From the NCBI GenBank assembly GCA_003693705.1, contig RBZT01000383.1, positions 5,978-39,434 of the forward strand: DNA of 33,457 bases. Reading direction: 5' to 3'. The position numbers were made by a program, and so were the translations under genes. The notes under the pieces were generated by a model that did not search any database, was not told the origin of the DNA, and saw only the letters and a list, made by a program, of their open reading frames with translations. This document shows, piece after piece, positions 1 through 10,255 of this stretch; position 1 is the stretch's first letter; the number at the start of each line of letters is the position of its first letter. The DNA is from Polymyxa betae. Its lineage: Eukaryota; Endomyxa; Phytomyxea; Plasmodiophorida; Plasmodiophoridae.

Positions 1-50
1 TCGCCCTGTCCCAGTCCTCACAGCAACGTTTGTCTTCTTCAGATTGGAGT

Positions 51-118
51 GTATCGGTTTGGGAACCAACTAAGCAATCTAAGCGCTTAGATTGCTTAGT
101 TGGTTCCCAAACCGATAC
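51..118. repeat. 68-bp perfect palindrome
   Basis: The two 34-bp arms (51-84 and 85-118) are exact reverse complements with no spacer; the centre is AAGCGCTT. As single-stranded DNA or RNA it would fold into one long hairpin. A second copy with a shortened left arm follows at 217-265. It resembles the end of a foldback element or a fused pair of terminal repeats, but no transposase is visible nearby. Confidence 0.9.
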
Positions 119-216
119 AAAAATGTGTTCCGGCTCCTTTCGAGTGGTTCCTCAACATTCCCCAGGGCATCCTCATATCCCCAATAGCTAAACTCTTCGT
201 AGTATCCCGAAAACCC

Positions 217-265
217 CTAAGCAATCTAAGCGCTTAGATTGCTTAGTTGGTTCCCAAACCGATAC
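217..265. repeat. Second, truncated copy of the 51-118 palindrome
   Basis: The right arm (232-265) is identical to the 34-bp right arm at 85-118. The left arm keeps only the inner 15 bases (217-231). The copies are about 100 bp apart in the same orientation, so the pair looks like one repeat family with a partial deletion. Confidence 0.85.
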
Positions 266-1430
266 AGGAGCCATCTGAGAATGTTTCGTTTAGGCGTCCT
301 AGCAAGGTTGATCAATGGTCGCAACAGAATTTTCAGCAGTTTGACGGACGGAACCAAAGTCCGACCCTCTGCGAAAAAAGTCAGTGACGGAACCCAATCG
401 TCAATGAAAATCGCGCAGGTACTCTTAAAACTTTCTCCGGCCTTTCAGGGTTGCTTTCAATTCTTGGTATGACTGAACTCGCTCCAGATGGGGTTTGATC
501 TCAATCAGGGGTAGAAGCATATGTGCATTCATCAGAGTAGTCAAAAGGAAGATGTAGATGAATTCGTGCGGTCGTAACTTTCGGAAATCTACCTTGAAGT
601 TCTTCCGAATTCTGAAGATCTTGCCCCCCCCCCCCTTGTAATGGTTCCATTTCGAAACGTAATATGGAACAATATCAGATGCTGGACGGCGTATAGGTTC
701 ATTCCGGATAGCCTAGCCAACGTTCGCCTTGTTTGTAAAATTTCGATCGATGTCCACATCGATTCCAAATTGTCGGTGGAAGTTAAGAAATTGCCTGGCT
801 GATTCAGAAAATCCTCCAGGGTTGGGTACGACATTCATTGAAGGAAGTTGGAATATAGCTGAGGCATTTCTGAGGGGAATCAACAAACAGTGCAAAATCG
901 AATGAGGTCAAACTTGCAAAACAGCATCGCATCCCTGTGGCAGTTAAGTTATGTAGGATTGACGACCGATATGGAGGTGTCCAAGCAAGGGCTTTGAACA
1001 TGTCGCTTTTTAAATTCGGTTTGAAATACCACTTTAATTGGTTTGGTGGTCGCGTCCTTGTTTGAGCAAGCGCCATCCTGCATGGCAGCCACTCAGATTG
1101 CGCTGAAGCAGGTGTCGCAGTTTTACATTAAAATCACTGCGAAATCGATAGCGGGACTAGCGTTCGTGTCTTTAAAGACAGACCAACCATCAATGGACGT
1201 TGCTAGATAATGTGAGGAGGTTGGAGGCGTCTTCTGTAGAAGTGTGGTGGACATGGACCGGCTGCTTTTTTGTCGTGTGGTGACAAGTTTATCGGAGGAT
1301 CGGTCGGATCGGATGGATATAGACGGCGATGAAGAACGGTGGTATAAGAGAGAACATATTCTGTGGCATATTGAAGCAGAAATAAAATAAGAGTTACAAT
1401 AGAGAGGTCGGATCCAGATTACAAATGAAG
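266..1430. other. No recognisable gene
   Basis: Only short open frames without family resemblance are present on either strand. There is a 12-base C run at 624-635. I see no conserved motif, RNA gene or transposon end. Confidence 0.5.
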
Positions 1431-1603
1431 TCAACCTCGTTGTTCCGGTGAACCAATGAGCAAATATCCATCACCGTGCTGTGCGAAGAAAGCTGGTAGC
1501 GCCTTCAGAATTTTGATTTCGTTTGCGCTGCCTAGTTTGAGAAAGGAATTGTTTACCGACTTCATGGACCGCTTCTTCATCAGCCTGTTGACAACGATGT
1601 AAT

Positions 1604-1807
1604 CTAAATCACAGGAGCATTCAACAAACGATAAATCAACACATTTTTGTCGCCGGTTAACGGAAAATCCAATTGCCTTAACTGAGCTTTCAACTGGGGC
1701 AACGATATACTCCACAGAGAAGCTGAGTCTTCTGTAGAGGCCACAAATGATATGTCCAAGCCAGGGGCGGAGAAAAAATACTTGTGCTTCTCCCGCTGTA
1801 GCATCAT
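1604..1807 (-). CDS. Possible exon encoding a SAP-like motif
   Basis: On the minus strand this 67-codon frame contains a segment (about residues 33-62, LPQLKAQLRQLDFPLTG and following) that fits the SAP helix-extended-helix pattern: spaced leucines, LxxLKxxLxxLxxPLTGxK and then LIxRLL. SAP motifs bind DNA in chromatin and RNA-processing proteins. I could not join it by in-phase splice sites to the open frame just upstream (1,810-1,922), so start, end and gene structure are unknown. It could be a relic or a chance match. Confidence 0.3.
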   Translation of the reverse strand: MMLQREKHKYFFSAPGLDISFVASTEDSASLWSISLPQLKAQLRQLDFPLTGDKNVLIYRLLNAPVI

Positions 1808-2459
1808 ATTTAAAATGCATCAGAGCTTCCTGGGCTACGGTTGAAGTGATCAAAGATGCCCCTTCACGGACAACGTGCCATTCTAGAATTCCGGAATCTG
1901 GACAGTAGCCAGCAACTGCCACTACTGCTCTTCCGATTTGAATTTCAGAGAAGTGAATACGATGGAGGAAGATGGGAGAACGACCAGGTCATTTGTTCTT
2001 CGTTTTACTTTCTGGAGCAGAGGACAAATGCGATGGGCGCTTCTCATGGGCTTGAGAAACAATTAGCATACTTTAAACGAATCTTTCGTTTTTCTCGCTA
2101 GCTGTTATCATTAGGGACACCATGTGAACTTGTCACAATTAGCATTTCTAAGTGCAGTACCCATCGATATTCATCTCCAATATACATGAGACGGCGACCC
2201 TTTTTTTCAACTGGATTCTCTCTTCTCCGAGCTGTTACAGCAATCATCAGTGCCACAGATGCTCCTTGTAATTTCTGCGACGGGACCATGGTCGCTAAAC
2301 TGTGGAATCACTCTAGCAGAGGCTTCATCGTCATCATCACTGGAACGATCAAGGCTACTGTAGCTGGAAGCTGTCCAGGCCAATCTGCAAACAAACTAGC
2401 GCAGCTTGCTGAATATGTTGAGGGCTGCCATCTCCGTAGAGAGTCACGAGAGGGTATCC

Positions 2460-2503
2460 TATCAAATACGTATAGTCACTATATCAAATAAGTATAGTCA
2501 CGG
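2460..2503. repeat. Two tandem copies of a 20-22-bp repeat
   Basis: The unit tatcaaata(c/a)gtatagtcac occurs twice in a row. It borders a foldback-type repeat cluster: the sequence after it (2,505-2,575) resembles diverged parts of the inverted-repeat arm at 2,740-2,850. Confidence 0.7.
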
Positions 2504-2599
2504 ATAAAATATTTTTAGGTTCGCGAGCTAGGGCAGCCCTCCGCGCAGTTTGGATTTTACAGTCACGATACTTTCTATACTTTCACTGTGGCTTTATAT

Positions 2600-3645
2600 C
2601 ATGGATGCTTCAATGATATTGTGGATTCCATCTCATGGATGCTTCAATGGATCAAATCTTTGTGAGAGATTTCAACTTGAAAATACCTAGTTCTTCAGAG
2701 AGTATAGTGACAGCTATTATCGTCCAGCCGGATCCGATTCTAATAAAAGCACGATTAATATTCTGGGGCGCGAGCGCCCGAGGCTCGCGCGCCCCAGGCG
2801 CGCACAGCCTCTGCGCAGTTTTAATTAATACAGTGGCGCAGAATTAACATTATTTGATTTAGGGGGCTTTTTTTAGGGGCTTCTTTTTATATTGGCGACT
2901 TTTAGGGGCTTTTGCTTTTTAGGGTTTAAAATGGTTTGGATAAGATATTTGAATGTATTCCAGCTGCCAAAACTCATGTTAGACGGGAGAGGGTTTTGAA
3001 CTGGAATGTGTTTGAAGAAGTGTTTTATTTGTTAGGATGCAATCGGGAGGCAATGATTCCTTCCGTGAGTCAACGCTATTGATGTCTCGAGATTGGTCTA
3101 ACAGCGCTCATATGCTAACAATTCAGATCATCGGAAACGTGGTCTATTGCGCAGACTATCGTGCTTTCTACTGTCGGGCTCAGAGTTCAATTCTTATGCA
3201 AGTGATTCTTTTTTGGAATTTCTGAAGTCCAAAAATTTCCAAGTCCCGATGAGGCTCCGTGAGCCAAGAATAATGCTATTCTTCGCCACTGTATTAGTTA
3301 AAACTGCGAGGTGGCTGCGCGCGCCTAGAAATATTCACCGATAAAAGCACCATTGATTTCAATAGGAGGAAACCTATGCACAAAGCCCTAGAATACTGCG
3401 AGGTCGGAGGATCACAAATGCAAGCCGCTTGTAGAATTACAGCCCGCTTTAAATCTGCTTCGGCGTGATTCCTCCGCAGTGAAGGTACGGCTACAGTGTA
3501 GAAAATGGGAGAAAAATATTGAGATGAGTCTTTCGGTTTGACCAAGTGAGACCAATCCCGAAATTCATCTACCTCCGAGAGCCTAGAGATTTTATTATAA
3601 ATTTTTCACAAAGAATCGATCCATTGAAGCATCCATGAGATAGAC
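2600..3645. mobile_element. Foldback (long inverted repeat) non-autonomous DNA element
   Basis: The outer arms match in inverted orientation: 2,627-2,668 against 3,603-3,645, sharing atggatgcttcaatggatc exactly and aligning further inward with mismatches. An inner pair also matches: 2,780-2,850 against about 3,262-3,335, both containing cgcagtttta and taatacagtggcg in inverted orientation. An extra copy of catggatgcttcaatg lies at 2,600-2,615. A GC-rich hairpin (2,764-2,796) and an imperfect inverted repeat (about 3,397-3,481) sit inside. No transposase frame is present, so this is a MITE/foldback-like element. Its exact ends and target duplication are not clear. Confidence 0.65.
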
Positions 3646-3702
3646 TAAAAATATTTACCCTACAGTATGTTTTTATTAAGGTTTTCTCATATAAGCCCTG
3701 AA

Positions 3703-3750
3703 CCCTGATTTCGGATGCCTAAGACCCTGAAATCCGGTCCCAGGGTCTTA
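3703..3750. repeat. Hairpin repeat related to 6113-6150
   Basis: taagaccctg at 3,720-3,729 is the exact reverse complement of cagggtctta at 3,741-3,750. A close relative lies on the other side of the LINE at 6,113-6,150 (taagaccctgg, then ccagggcctta). The two copies probably belong to an older repeat into which, or beside which, the LINE inserted. Confidence 0.55.
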
Positions 3751-4027
3751 TTTGGAACATTCCCTTACTACTAATGCTATTTTCAATATGCTCGATAGCG
3801 TAAACTTGCCCTGGCCATGGAATCGAAAGCTCAATTTAGTTGGAACTTTTTTTCGATAATGAATACTACAAAATCGATTTTGCGAAGCCTTTCTCTCCAA
3901 TCTAAAAATAAAATCGTATTTTGGCTATCAACACCTATCTCTCTTGAGGAAATGACGAATTTGCTAGAGATTTTGATTCAAAAGTGATTAGGTCCGCAGT
4001 TTCTTTATTAACGCCCTCAGAAAGACG

Positions 4028-4040
4028 TTGGCACCTTGAT
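4028..4040. repeat. Left copy of 13-bp LINE target-site duplication
   Basis: ttggcaccttgat here is repeated exactly at 6,076-6,088. The LINE lies between the two copies. Confidence 0.8.
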
Positions 4041-6075
4041 TGGATTGGATTGGATTGCACTATTTGTTCGCACCTTTCGGCAGAGTGGGCGGCACAATAA
4101 CCCTAGTGCGGGGCCTGAACCGAGGTCCAGGTTCTCCTACTTAAAATTTTCGGAGATAATTCAGCCCATGAATGATAATCGTATTTCAGCCCTACAGAGG
4201 ACTTAGAGACTTTGACAGTGAAGGCAGCCACCTGTTGGCCCAATCCTACAGGGAGTTGAACCCTGTACCTTCAAGAGGCTGTCGAGATCCCCTGCTGGTT
4301 TCCCAGCTTTCAGTATAATCGCGGCTATATCTCACAGCCAGCTTTCGTTGCTTTACGCAAAAATTTCGCCATTATTTTGCTGTGTCCATAGAGCGTCGTT
4401 AAAATTTTTTATTTTAGCTGCTTTGTATTTTGCCCGATGCTTAGATAGCGATCGTTTCAGTTTTGAGCATTTTATTAATAGGTGTTCGAGTGTTTCGCTC
4501 TTGCGTAAACAAAATCGGCATTTATCGTTGGATTCGATGCCCAAGTTCTATAAATGGGCTTTACATCTGGTTTGACCAGTACGAGCTCTATTTAATAGAG
4601 GTCTGTTGTGTTTAACTATAAATATTCTCTGGGGTCGTGTTTGCACCATATATTTATCGATCATGAATGGATATCTCTGTGGATAATCATTGAATTGACT
4701 CGATTTAACATTTGTATCAAGATATCTCTGTAATCTAGCTCGGGTATGTTTCTTCAAATGTAAACGATATGAGCTTAGTAAAGGATCGTGCTGGGTTGGA
4801 TCCCCAGATTGTGCGGCGTCCTTTGCTAATTCGTCGATAGTATTGCTTTCCGGGATCGCCGGCTCTGTATGACTAGGAACGAAGTGCAGTTCCACAGTGT
4901 TATTTCGGGCCAGTTTGGCAAGATTTTTTGCACAGTCCTTGACAACTGCGTGGACATATTGTCGTTTATATGGGAGTGTTGCAAGCTGTTGTAAACAGGA
5001 TAGAGAGTCACTAAAGATGTGAATTTTTTGATTCTTCGGCCGTAGCCGTTTGTACACGTTTGCGATCCCATACTGGAGGGCAATAATTTCTGTCTCATAG
5101 CTTGATGTAGCGTCTGGGATGAGAATTCTCTCACAGACCTCGATTGAGGAAGTAACTTTATTGGTTTCAGGGTCGATAGTGTGAGTTATGAGAGGTGTGG
5201 AATCTGTTGGGAAATCCGGGCCATACAGGCAGCCTTGCGGTATAATCCATCTATCTATATAAGCTGCACCGCAATATATCTCATCTGTATCTTCGTCTCT
5301 AGTTAGACTACCATCTGTTCAGAGAGTAATTCCGTCGCACTCTGGAATTAATGTTCCAGCTTTGTATTTGTTCAGAGCTTCTTCCTTTGTACTCAAATGA
5401 AAGATACATTGGCTCATATCCTCGAGTAGTATTGTGGCAATGATTTCCTGTGTATGAATGTGTATCTGTCCATTTCCAATGTATTTTTTAGGGATGCGAT
5501 AATCAAAAGCGGCCTGAGCTATTCCAAACGGAGTCCAGTTCTCTCCATAACCGTCCCAATTTTCGAAATCTTTCTCTATCAAATTGCTACGCGAAATGGC
5601 TGTAAGAATTGCCATGGTTGTGTCTGTTCTGATTTTATCGGTTAACAGAGGGAATTTGGACATTGAATGCAGTAAGGGTATGGGGGTAGACTTCATGCAG
5701 CCAGTATAAGTTCTCATATATTCATTGTATGCAGATTGTAATGGCTTCATGATCGCTGAATTGTGCATTTCAGCCCCAATCCATGTTGTGTAATAGTTCA
5801 GTTTGCCTCCTATGAAAGAGTGACATAATTGTTGAAAAATCTTTTGACTGTTCGCTTGGGAGCTAAAACGATGCGAGGCTAACGAGATTAGTAGCAGAAT
5901 GAAATTGTTTATCAGATAGAAAAAGGTCAGTACCAGCAGTGAGAGGATTGATCGGCGCCAAAGCGACGGTACTGGACCGTACTGGACCAGATTGTGGTCA
6001 CGTGATCAGGCACGTGACTGGGAGCCTCGACATTTACTAATGCGGTATTTGCGCAACGCTTTGAGCGCTGCACAT
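4041..6075 (-). mobile_element. 5'-truncated LINE retrotransposon with RNase H
   Basis: A 2,035-bp insertion on the minus strand, bounded by an exact 13-bp target-site duplication (4,028-4,040 and 6,076-6,088). Its 3' end is a short pentanucleotide tail, (AATCC)n on the minus strand, at 4,041-4,058. It keeps the end of the reverse-transcriptase region, an RNase H domain and a terminal CCHC-like zinc knuckle. The 5' end is truncated. The first roughly 150-190 bp inside the duplication (about 5,890-6,075) carry no recognisable LINE coding sequence and two CACGTG sites; this may be filler or a rearranged 5' end. An RNase H plus a simple-sequence tail suggests an I/R1/Tad-like group, which is inference. 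Confidence 0.85.
4353..5878 (-). pseudogene. LINE ORF2 fragment: RT C-terminus, RNase H, zinc knuckle
   Basis: One reading frame runs across the whole segment, broken by two in-frame stops: TGA at 5,319-5,321, directly before the first RNase H catalytic motif, and TAG at 4,548-4,550. Visible RNase H residues are the Asp in TDGS, the Glu in ETEIIALQYGI, the Asp in FSDSLSCL and the Asp in DELAKDAA. Upstream, a segment ending in TYTGCMKSTPIPLLHS fits the region after the LINE reverse transcriptase. Downstream, CRFCLRKSETLEHLLIKC is the usual C-terminal CCHC. The copy lacks the catalytic reverse transcriptase and endonuclease, so it is dead. Confidence 0.85.
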
Positions 6076-6088
6076 TTGGCACCTTGAT
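6076..6088. repeat. Right copy of 13-bp LINE target-site duplication
   Basis: Exact copy of 4,028-4,040. Removing 4,041-6,088 restores a plausible empty site that continues into the repeat at 6,089-6,150. Confidence 0.8.
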
Positions 6089-6384
6089 AAGACCCTCAAC
6101 ACTCAGTTTGGCTAAGACCCTGGACCCTGCCAATATTCCCCAGGGCCTTATTAGAAACTTTTACTGTATAGTCTATAGTGGCACAATAGTGCGCAGGCTG
6201 CAGACGTAGCACTTAGCAGATTGGATTCCGCACTGATGCAGTCCCGTGACTACACTCTCGGGAGAGGCCACCGCCTCTCTTTAGGTGTGGTCACTTTGGT
6301 GTCTTCCACTGCTGGAGCGCAGCCCTGGTAAAACCATGACGACGACACTCCACTCTGATTCAGTCACTCCTGTTTGATGCCTTC

Positions 6385-7614
6385 GCTCTGTCGTTGATCG
6401 TCGCATCTATTGTGCTCATTCATATATTTGATCTCCTCCTTGTCTATCAATCCCCGTCATCATTTAAGGTCAGCCCTTTACCCTCATATGTCCTTATTTG
6501 TAGAGCTTTGTTATTCATCGCTTGTTTGACGATCGCATGCTCGGCTCAAGATAATTCAACCGATCCAGCTCCAGTACGACATTCTAATTGCCATTCTGCT
6601 TCATGACTTGATTGCATGTTTTCAGTTCCTCGGATCTCTACAGTATTTTCGGGAAATGTGGTGGTGCTTAACGTGCCCATCTACGTTGCCCGAAGGGCTA
6701 TTATTGCAGCCAATGGGGATAGTACGTCGTGAAAACATCAAAAGTTTTTCATATTTTGCATTTTTCAACAAAACTTCTGAAGTACATATTGGGAAATTTT
6801 GTATTGCTTGTAAGAGTTCAATATCTTACAGAGTATCTGAAATAGTCGAAGAACTTTTCAAAACTTCCGATTGGCTTTGTCGTAATTTTTATCATGAAAT
6901 ACGCAATGTGACGAATTCTGTGCTAATAATTCACTTTCAGCTGTGGTAATGCCCCCGAATATCGTAACAACGCTCTATGTGCTACTGAGGAACGTGATGA
7001 TCCGGAACAAATCATGGTCGGTTTGGACCGTGGCTGCTCTCAATCATTCCATCATGATTATGTTTATAGCGTGGATTCTCCCCCGACGATTTGGTTATAC
7101 AGCCCTTCCGAAACTTGACAACATCATTTAACAATTAGTTAGGTCCAGGATTACATGCCACAGGATGAAACCGAAAACCCTAGCCAATATAACACCGACA
7201 ATTTCGACAGGAGGAATTGGACAAATTCGACACCGAATCCCGCGAGATGCAAACCCTAAAACCTTAACCCCAAAATTCATCAACTGTCTAGTGCCAAGTC
7301 GAGAAGTTCCATTGGTGGGGCAAGTGCGGCATGGAAGGACACGGCAACTTCCGCTGCAAGTACGGCGAATGGTGCAACAGTTGAGGGCTAGTACGACTCC
7401 GGGATCCTTCTGTCGCTGAAACCCTAAACCCGATCCTTAGCTGCAGCAAATTTAACGGTGCCGCGAAAAACGCAGTTTGCCCGAAGGAGAGCTGCCCCAA
7501 CCCTGAGACTATTATTGTAAGTCCAAATTTCACTAACACTGTATGTATCGTAACTAATGCGTCGTCCAGTACGAACTCACTCCTGACGATGACGTCCCTG
7601 TAATGATTTTGTGA
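6385..7614 (+). pseudogene. Decayed hevein-like (type 1) chitin-binding protein gene
   Basis: Two hevein-like domains can be assembled across short introns. Domain 1 joins 6,626-6,721 and 6,941-7,061 (intron 6,722-6,940) and reads KCGG, then CPKGYYCSQWGYCGNAPEY. Domain 2 joins 7,292-7,371 and 7,441-7,516 and reads GKCGMEGHGNFRCKYGECCS. A last exon (7,570-7,614) ends in TGA. Domain 1 has an in-frame TAA at 6,669-6,671, a Tyr where the CC pair needs Cys, and Arg where the PEYC cysteine is expected. The middle exon (from 7,143) runs into TAA at 7,257 with no GT donor before domain 2. A hydrophobic signal-like segment (about 6,505-6,545) lies upstream, but its splice phase does not fit. Hevein domains bind chitin and are usually secreted. 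The domain call is firm; calling it a pseudogene is inference from the lesions. Confidence 0.65.
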
Positions 7615-8423
7615 TGCGCGGTTTTCAAACTGAATGTGTTTCGTTCTAGCTTAAATACGTTCGACTTCCCCCAGCTGCTTGAAGTCCTAAACCCTAGTCA
7701 TATGTCCAATCATGGTCCATATCATCATGAATAAAATGCAGTTTTCGATTTCTTCCAAAACTGCAATCTCGTTGCTTTTCGAAAACAGATGACGAAAGAG
7801 AAAATTTTCAAAAAATTTTAGCTGTTTGTAATGCTCAGATTGGAGTTCTATAATCGCTGCGTTCTTCATGATCGGGTCGCGAACAGAGCCTGCCTGGCCA
7901 TGGTGGCTCACACAGCCGCTTCCGACAGGATTTGTCGATGACTTTTTCGAGCTCTCTCTTCATGCCTGTGGTTCATCTTGCCAAGAGATAAATCTGCCGC
8001 CTGACTGACAGTGAATTTCGAGATGAATGCTAAAAACATGCTCAGCCAGGGAAGATTCCTCATCATCCATCGCGGTGTTCCGGGCCAGCATGACCTGACT
8101 TTCCATTGCAATCGATACGTCTTCCATTCTGCCATAGAAAAACTTCGACTTCAACTACAATGAGTTGGTCTCCCTTAATATAGCCGTCATGATTATCAGC
8201 AAGAAAGCTGTGGCAGAGCGATTATGAACAAAGGATATATTGTATTGGCAAGTTGAAGATAAAATCCACAAGTTCCGAGCGCGCCCTTTCGGGCATTGGG
8301 AAAATCGAATCCTCTGACCCGATCTGCTCAGATGCACCTCAAGGTCATTCATTATCAGAGTCATGATACACGGTAGCATAACATTGTAGAAGATGTAGCT
8401 TTCTGTGATTTCTCGCTCTCAGT
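7615..8423. other. No recognisable gene
   Basis: Short open frames on the minus strand have no family resemblance. Some of this may be decayed upstream sequence of the copia element that follows. Confidence 0.4.
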
Positions 8424-8900
8424 TTGGTCAGCGGCTCGGTCACATCCGCTGCAATATGTGTAGCAAAATCGCTTCTCGGTCAGCGTTGGCAAACACAACG
8501 AGGGGACGATCGAGAGAGAGCTGTATCGAACTTCAACTCAAGCCATGTAAAGCTTTTGAACGAATCATGCGTTATTTGGAAGGCACGTGGGATTGCGACA
8601 TTTGTTTTCAGGCCCGGCCAGGCGGTTCTCAAGTCGATGTCCACAATGATGCCAATTTTGCCGGCGATCCTGACGATCGCAAGTCTACCTTCTGGCGGTA
8701 TCATTTTATGCAACGGAGGTCCAGTTTTGTAGGTATTCAAGAAAACAGGGCTGTGTCGCACGTTCAGCAACCGAAGCCGTCATTCATCTGCATGGCGATT
8801 AAGCAAGCATGCTGGCATTCGATTTCAACGCCATTATTAGATTCCTCCGATGATCGCAGTCCGCAGACGTCAATGAGCTCAGCAAGAGACGTCAATGCAG
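8424..8900 (+). mobile_element. Ty1/copia retrotransposon remnant (RT end and RNase H)
   Basis: A frame segment near 8,440 (TSAAICVAKSLL) resembles the copia motif after RPDI. After a frame change, KAFERIMRYLEGT and then DANFAGDPDDRKST match the copia RNase H start (KRILRYLKGT, and DADWAGD.DDRKSTSG). The frames are broken, the downstream EAEY motif is lost, and no LTRs or integrase are recognisable. It is an old, inactive fragment. Confidence 0.75.
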
Positions 8901-9334
8901 AAAAGAGACGGCTCAGAGGTTAGAATGTGAGAATGACCTTCGGGTCAGGAATTTCAAGAAAACATTTTTACGCGGTAGAGTTTGGGTCAATTAGAAAATC
9001 AGTGCAAGTTTTCATGGTCGAAAAAGCTACCGTATATCCCGGGCAAATAACCACCATTTACGCACTTTTTTTAATCCATTTTTCTCAATAACCAAAATGC
9101 TGTATAAAAGTGTTTTTATATCACATGTGTACAATCCAACGATCTTTATTTTTATGTAAAAATTTTTGGTGAAGCTCATTTGCCGTCTCCAGAAATTGAA
9201 TTCGAAAAAAGGTGCGTAGTGGTGGATATTTCCCCGGGATATACGGTACCGTGTCAAAGTTGGTAAATACATTTTCGAAGGCAACGGTAGCGTTTCTGAA
9301 GCAAAAGTTGCGAACTCCGTAGCACAAAAACAAT

Positions 9335-9404
9335 GCACCGACCGAGAATCGAACTCGGGTCAACTGCTTGGAAGGCAGCTATTCTACCATTGAACCATCG
9401 GTGC
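9335..9404 (-). tRNA. tRNA-Gly (anticodon UCC)
   Basis: The reverse strand folds as a 70-nt cloverleaf. The acceptor stem GCACCGA pairs with TCGGTGC, the D-stem is GTTC/GAAT, the anticodon stem is GCTGC/GCAGT with loop CTTCCAA, and the T-arm is CCGAG-TTCGATT-CTCGG. The anticodon TCC reads GGA (Gly). The B box GAGTTCGATTC is present, and a T5 run on the reverse strand (9,326-9,330) can serve as the RNA polymerase III terminator. There is no intron. The discriminator base is A. Confidence 0.97.
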
Positions 9405-10255
9405 TTTCTTGTTTAAGTATCTTCACATTTGCACATTCAACACGTCCCATTGCGAATTTCCAGCATTAACATTCGCAGCAAGGAAATGTTTTCCAACACA
9501 CCTTTCATATTCATGATTGAATGAATCATTAGTACCTTGGCGGGTTCAATTTTAAACTTCATTGGTGTGAGCTTCGGACAGCGTTGGTGAAAGCTTGTTT
9601 TTTTTTCAGGTTGAATCAAACAATGGAAAAGCTTTTACTATAAATCACCACGCTCTATAATTGTAACTTATGATCACGAAAACTTTATTCGAAGCTTGTA
9701 GTAAAGCCTTGTGGAATTCTACTGCTACAATTAAAATCGAACTTGTTTGATGGTATTTGATGCGTTAGTCATCATCATCCCTGCAGTCGAATATCAATGT
9801 GAAGCTGTCCATAATACATTCTGATTAATTGTCCAAATATATTCCGCAATTTGCATCACCGAGACTCCTGAGAACCACGAAGGTGCCACGCCGGCGTACA
9901 GTCGGGCCTTGTACAACGAACTGAGCACCGCCCGTGTATATTAACAAGCTAGTCGAATCCAATCTCAATCCAATCGACAAAGTTGCAGAACACTCTCCTG
10001 CTATTTGAATTCAGCGCGTTCTTACATTTTTACTTCATTCCAATTCAGATTTCTGCGGTTTGAAACCCCCCAAACGATGATAACGAAGGTATCCGATCAG
10101 CAAAACAAAATTTCATGATTGCAGAACCAATGGGGTTCGCCTCATTATCACGCACTTTGTGAGTTCGTGCACGGTGTTATGGTGCGACTTGACTACCTGG
10201 GTAACACCCTCATCAACATAGCGTTACCATTCCACTGTACCTAGTCGGTAACGTC
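9405..10255. other. Intergenic; possible LINE-tail relic
   Basis: No gene recognised. At 9,954-9,975 the motif aatccaatctcaatccaatc resembles the pentanucleotide tail of the LINE at 4,041 and may mark a dead insertion on the plus strand. Confidence 0.4.

Noticed and set aside
6669-6671. TAA in the hevein-like domain as evidence of a variant genetic code
   Set aside because: TAA, TAG and TGA all serve as terminal stops of good genes in this window, and the domain shows independent cysteine losses; decay is simpler.
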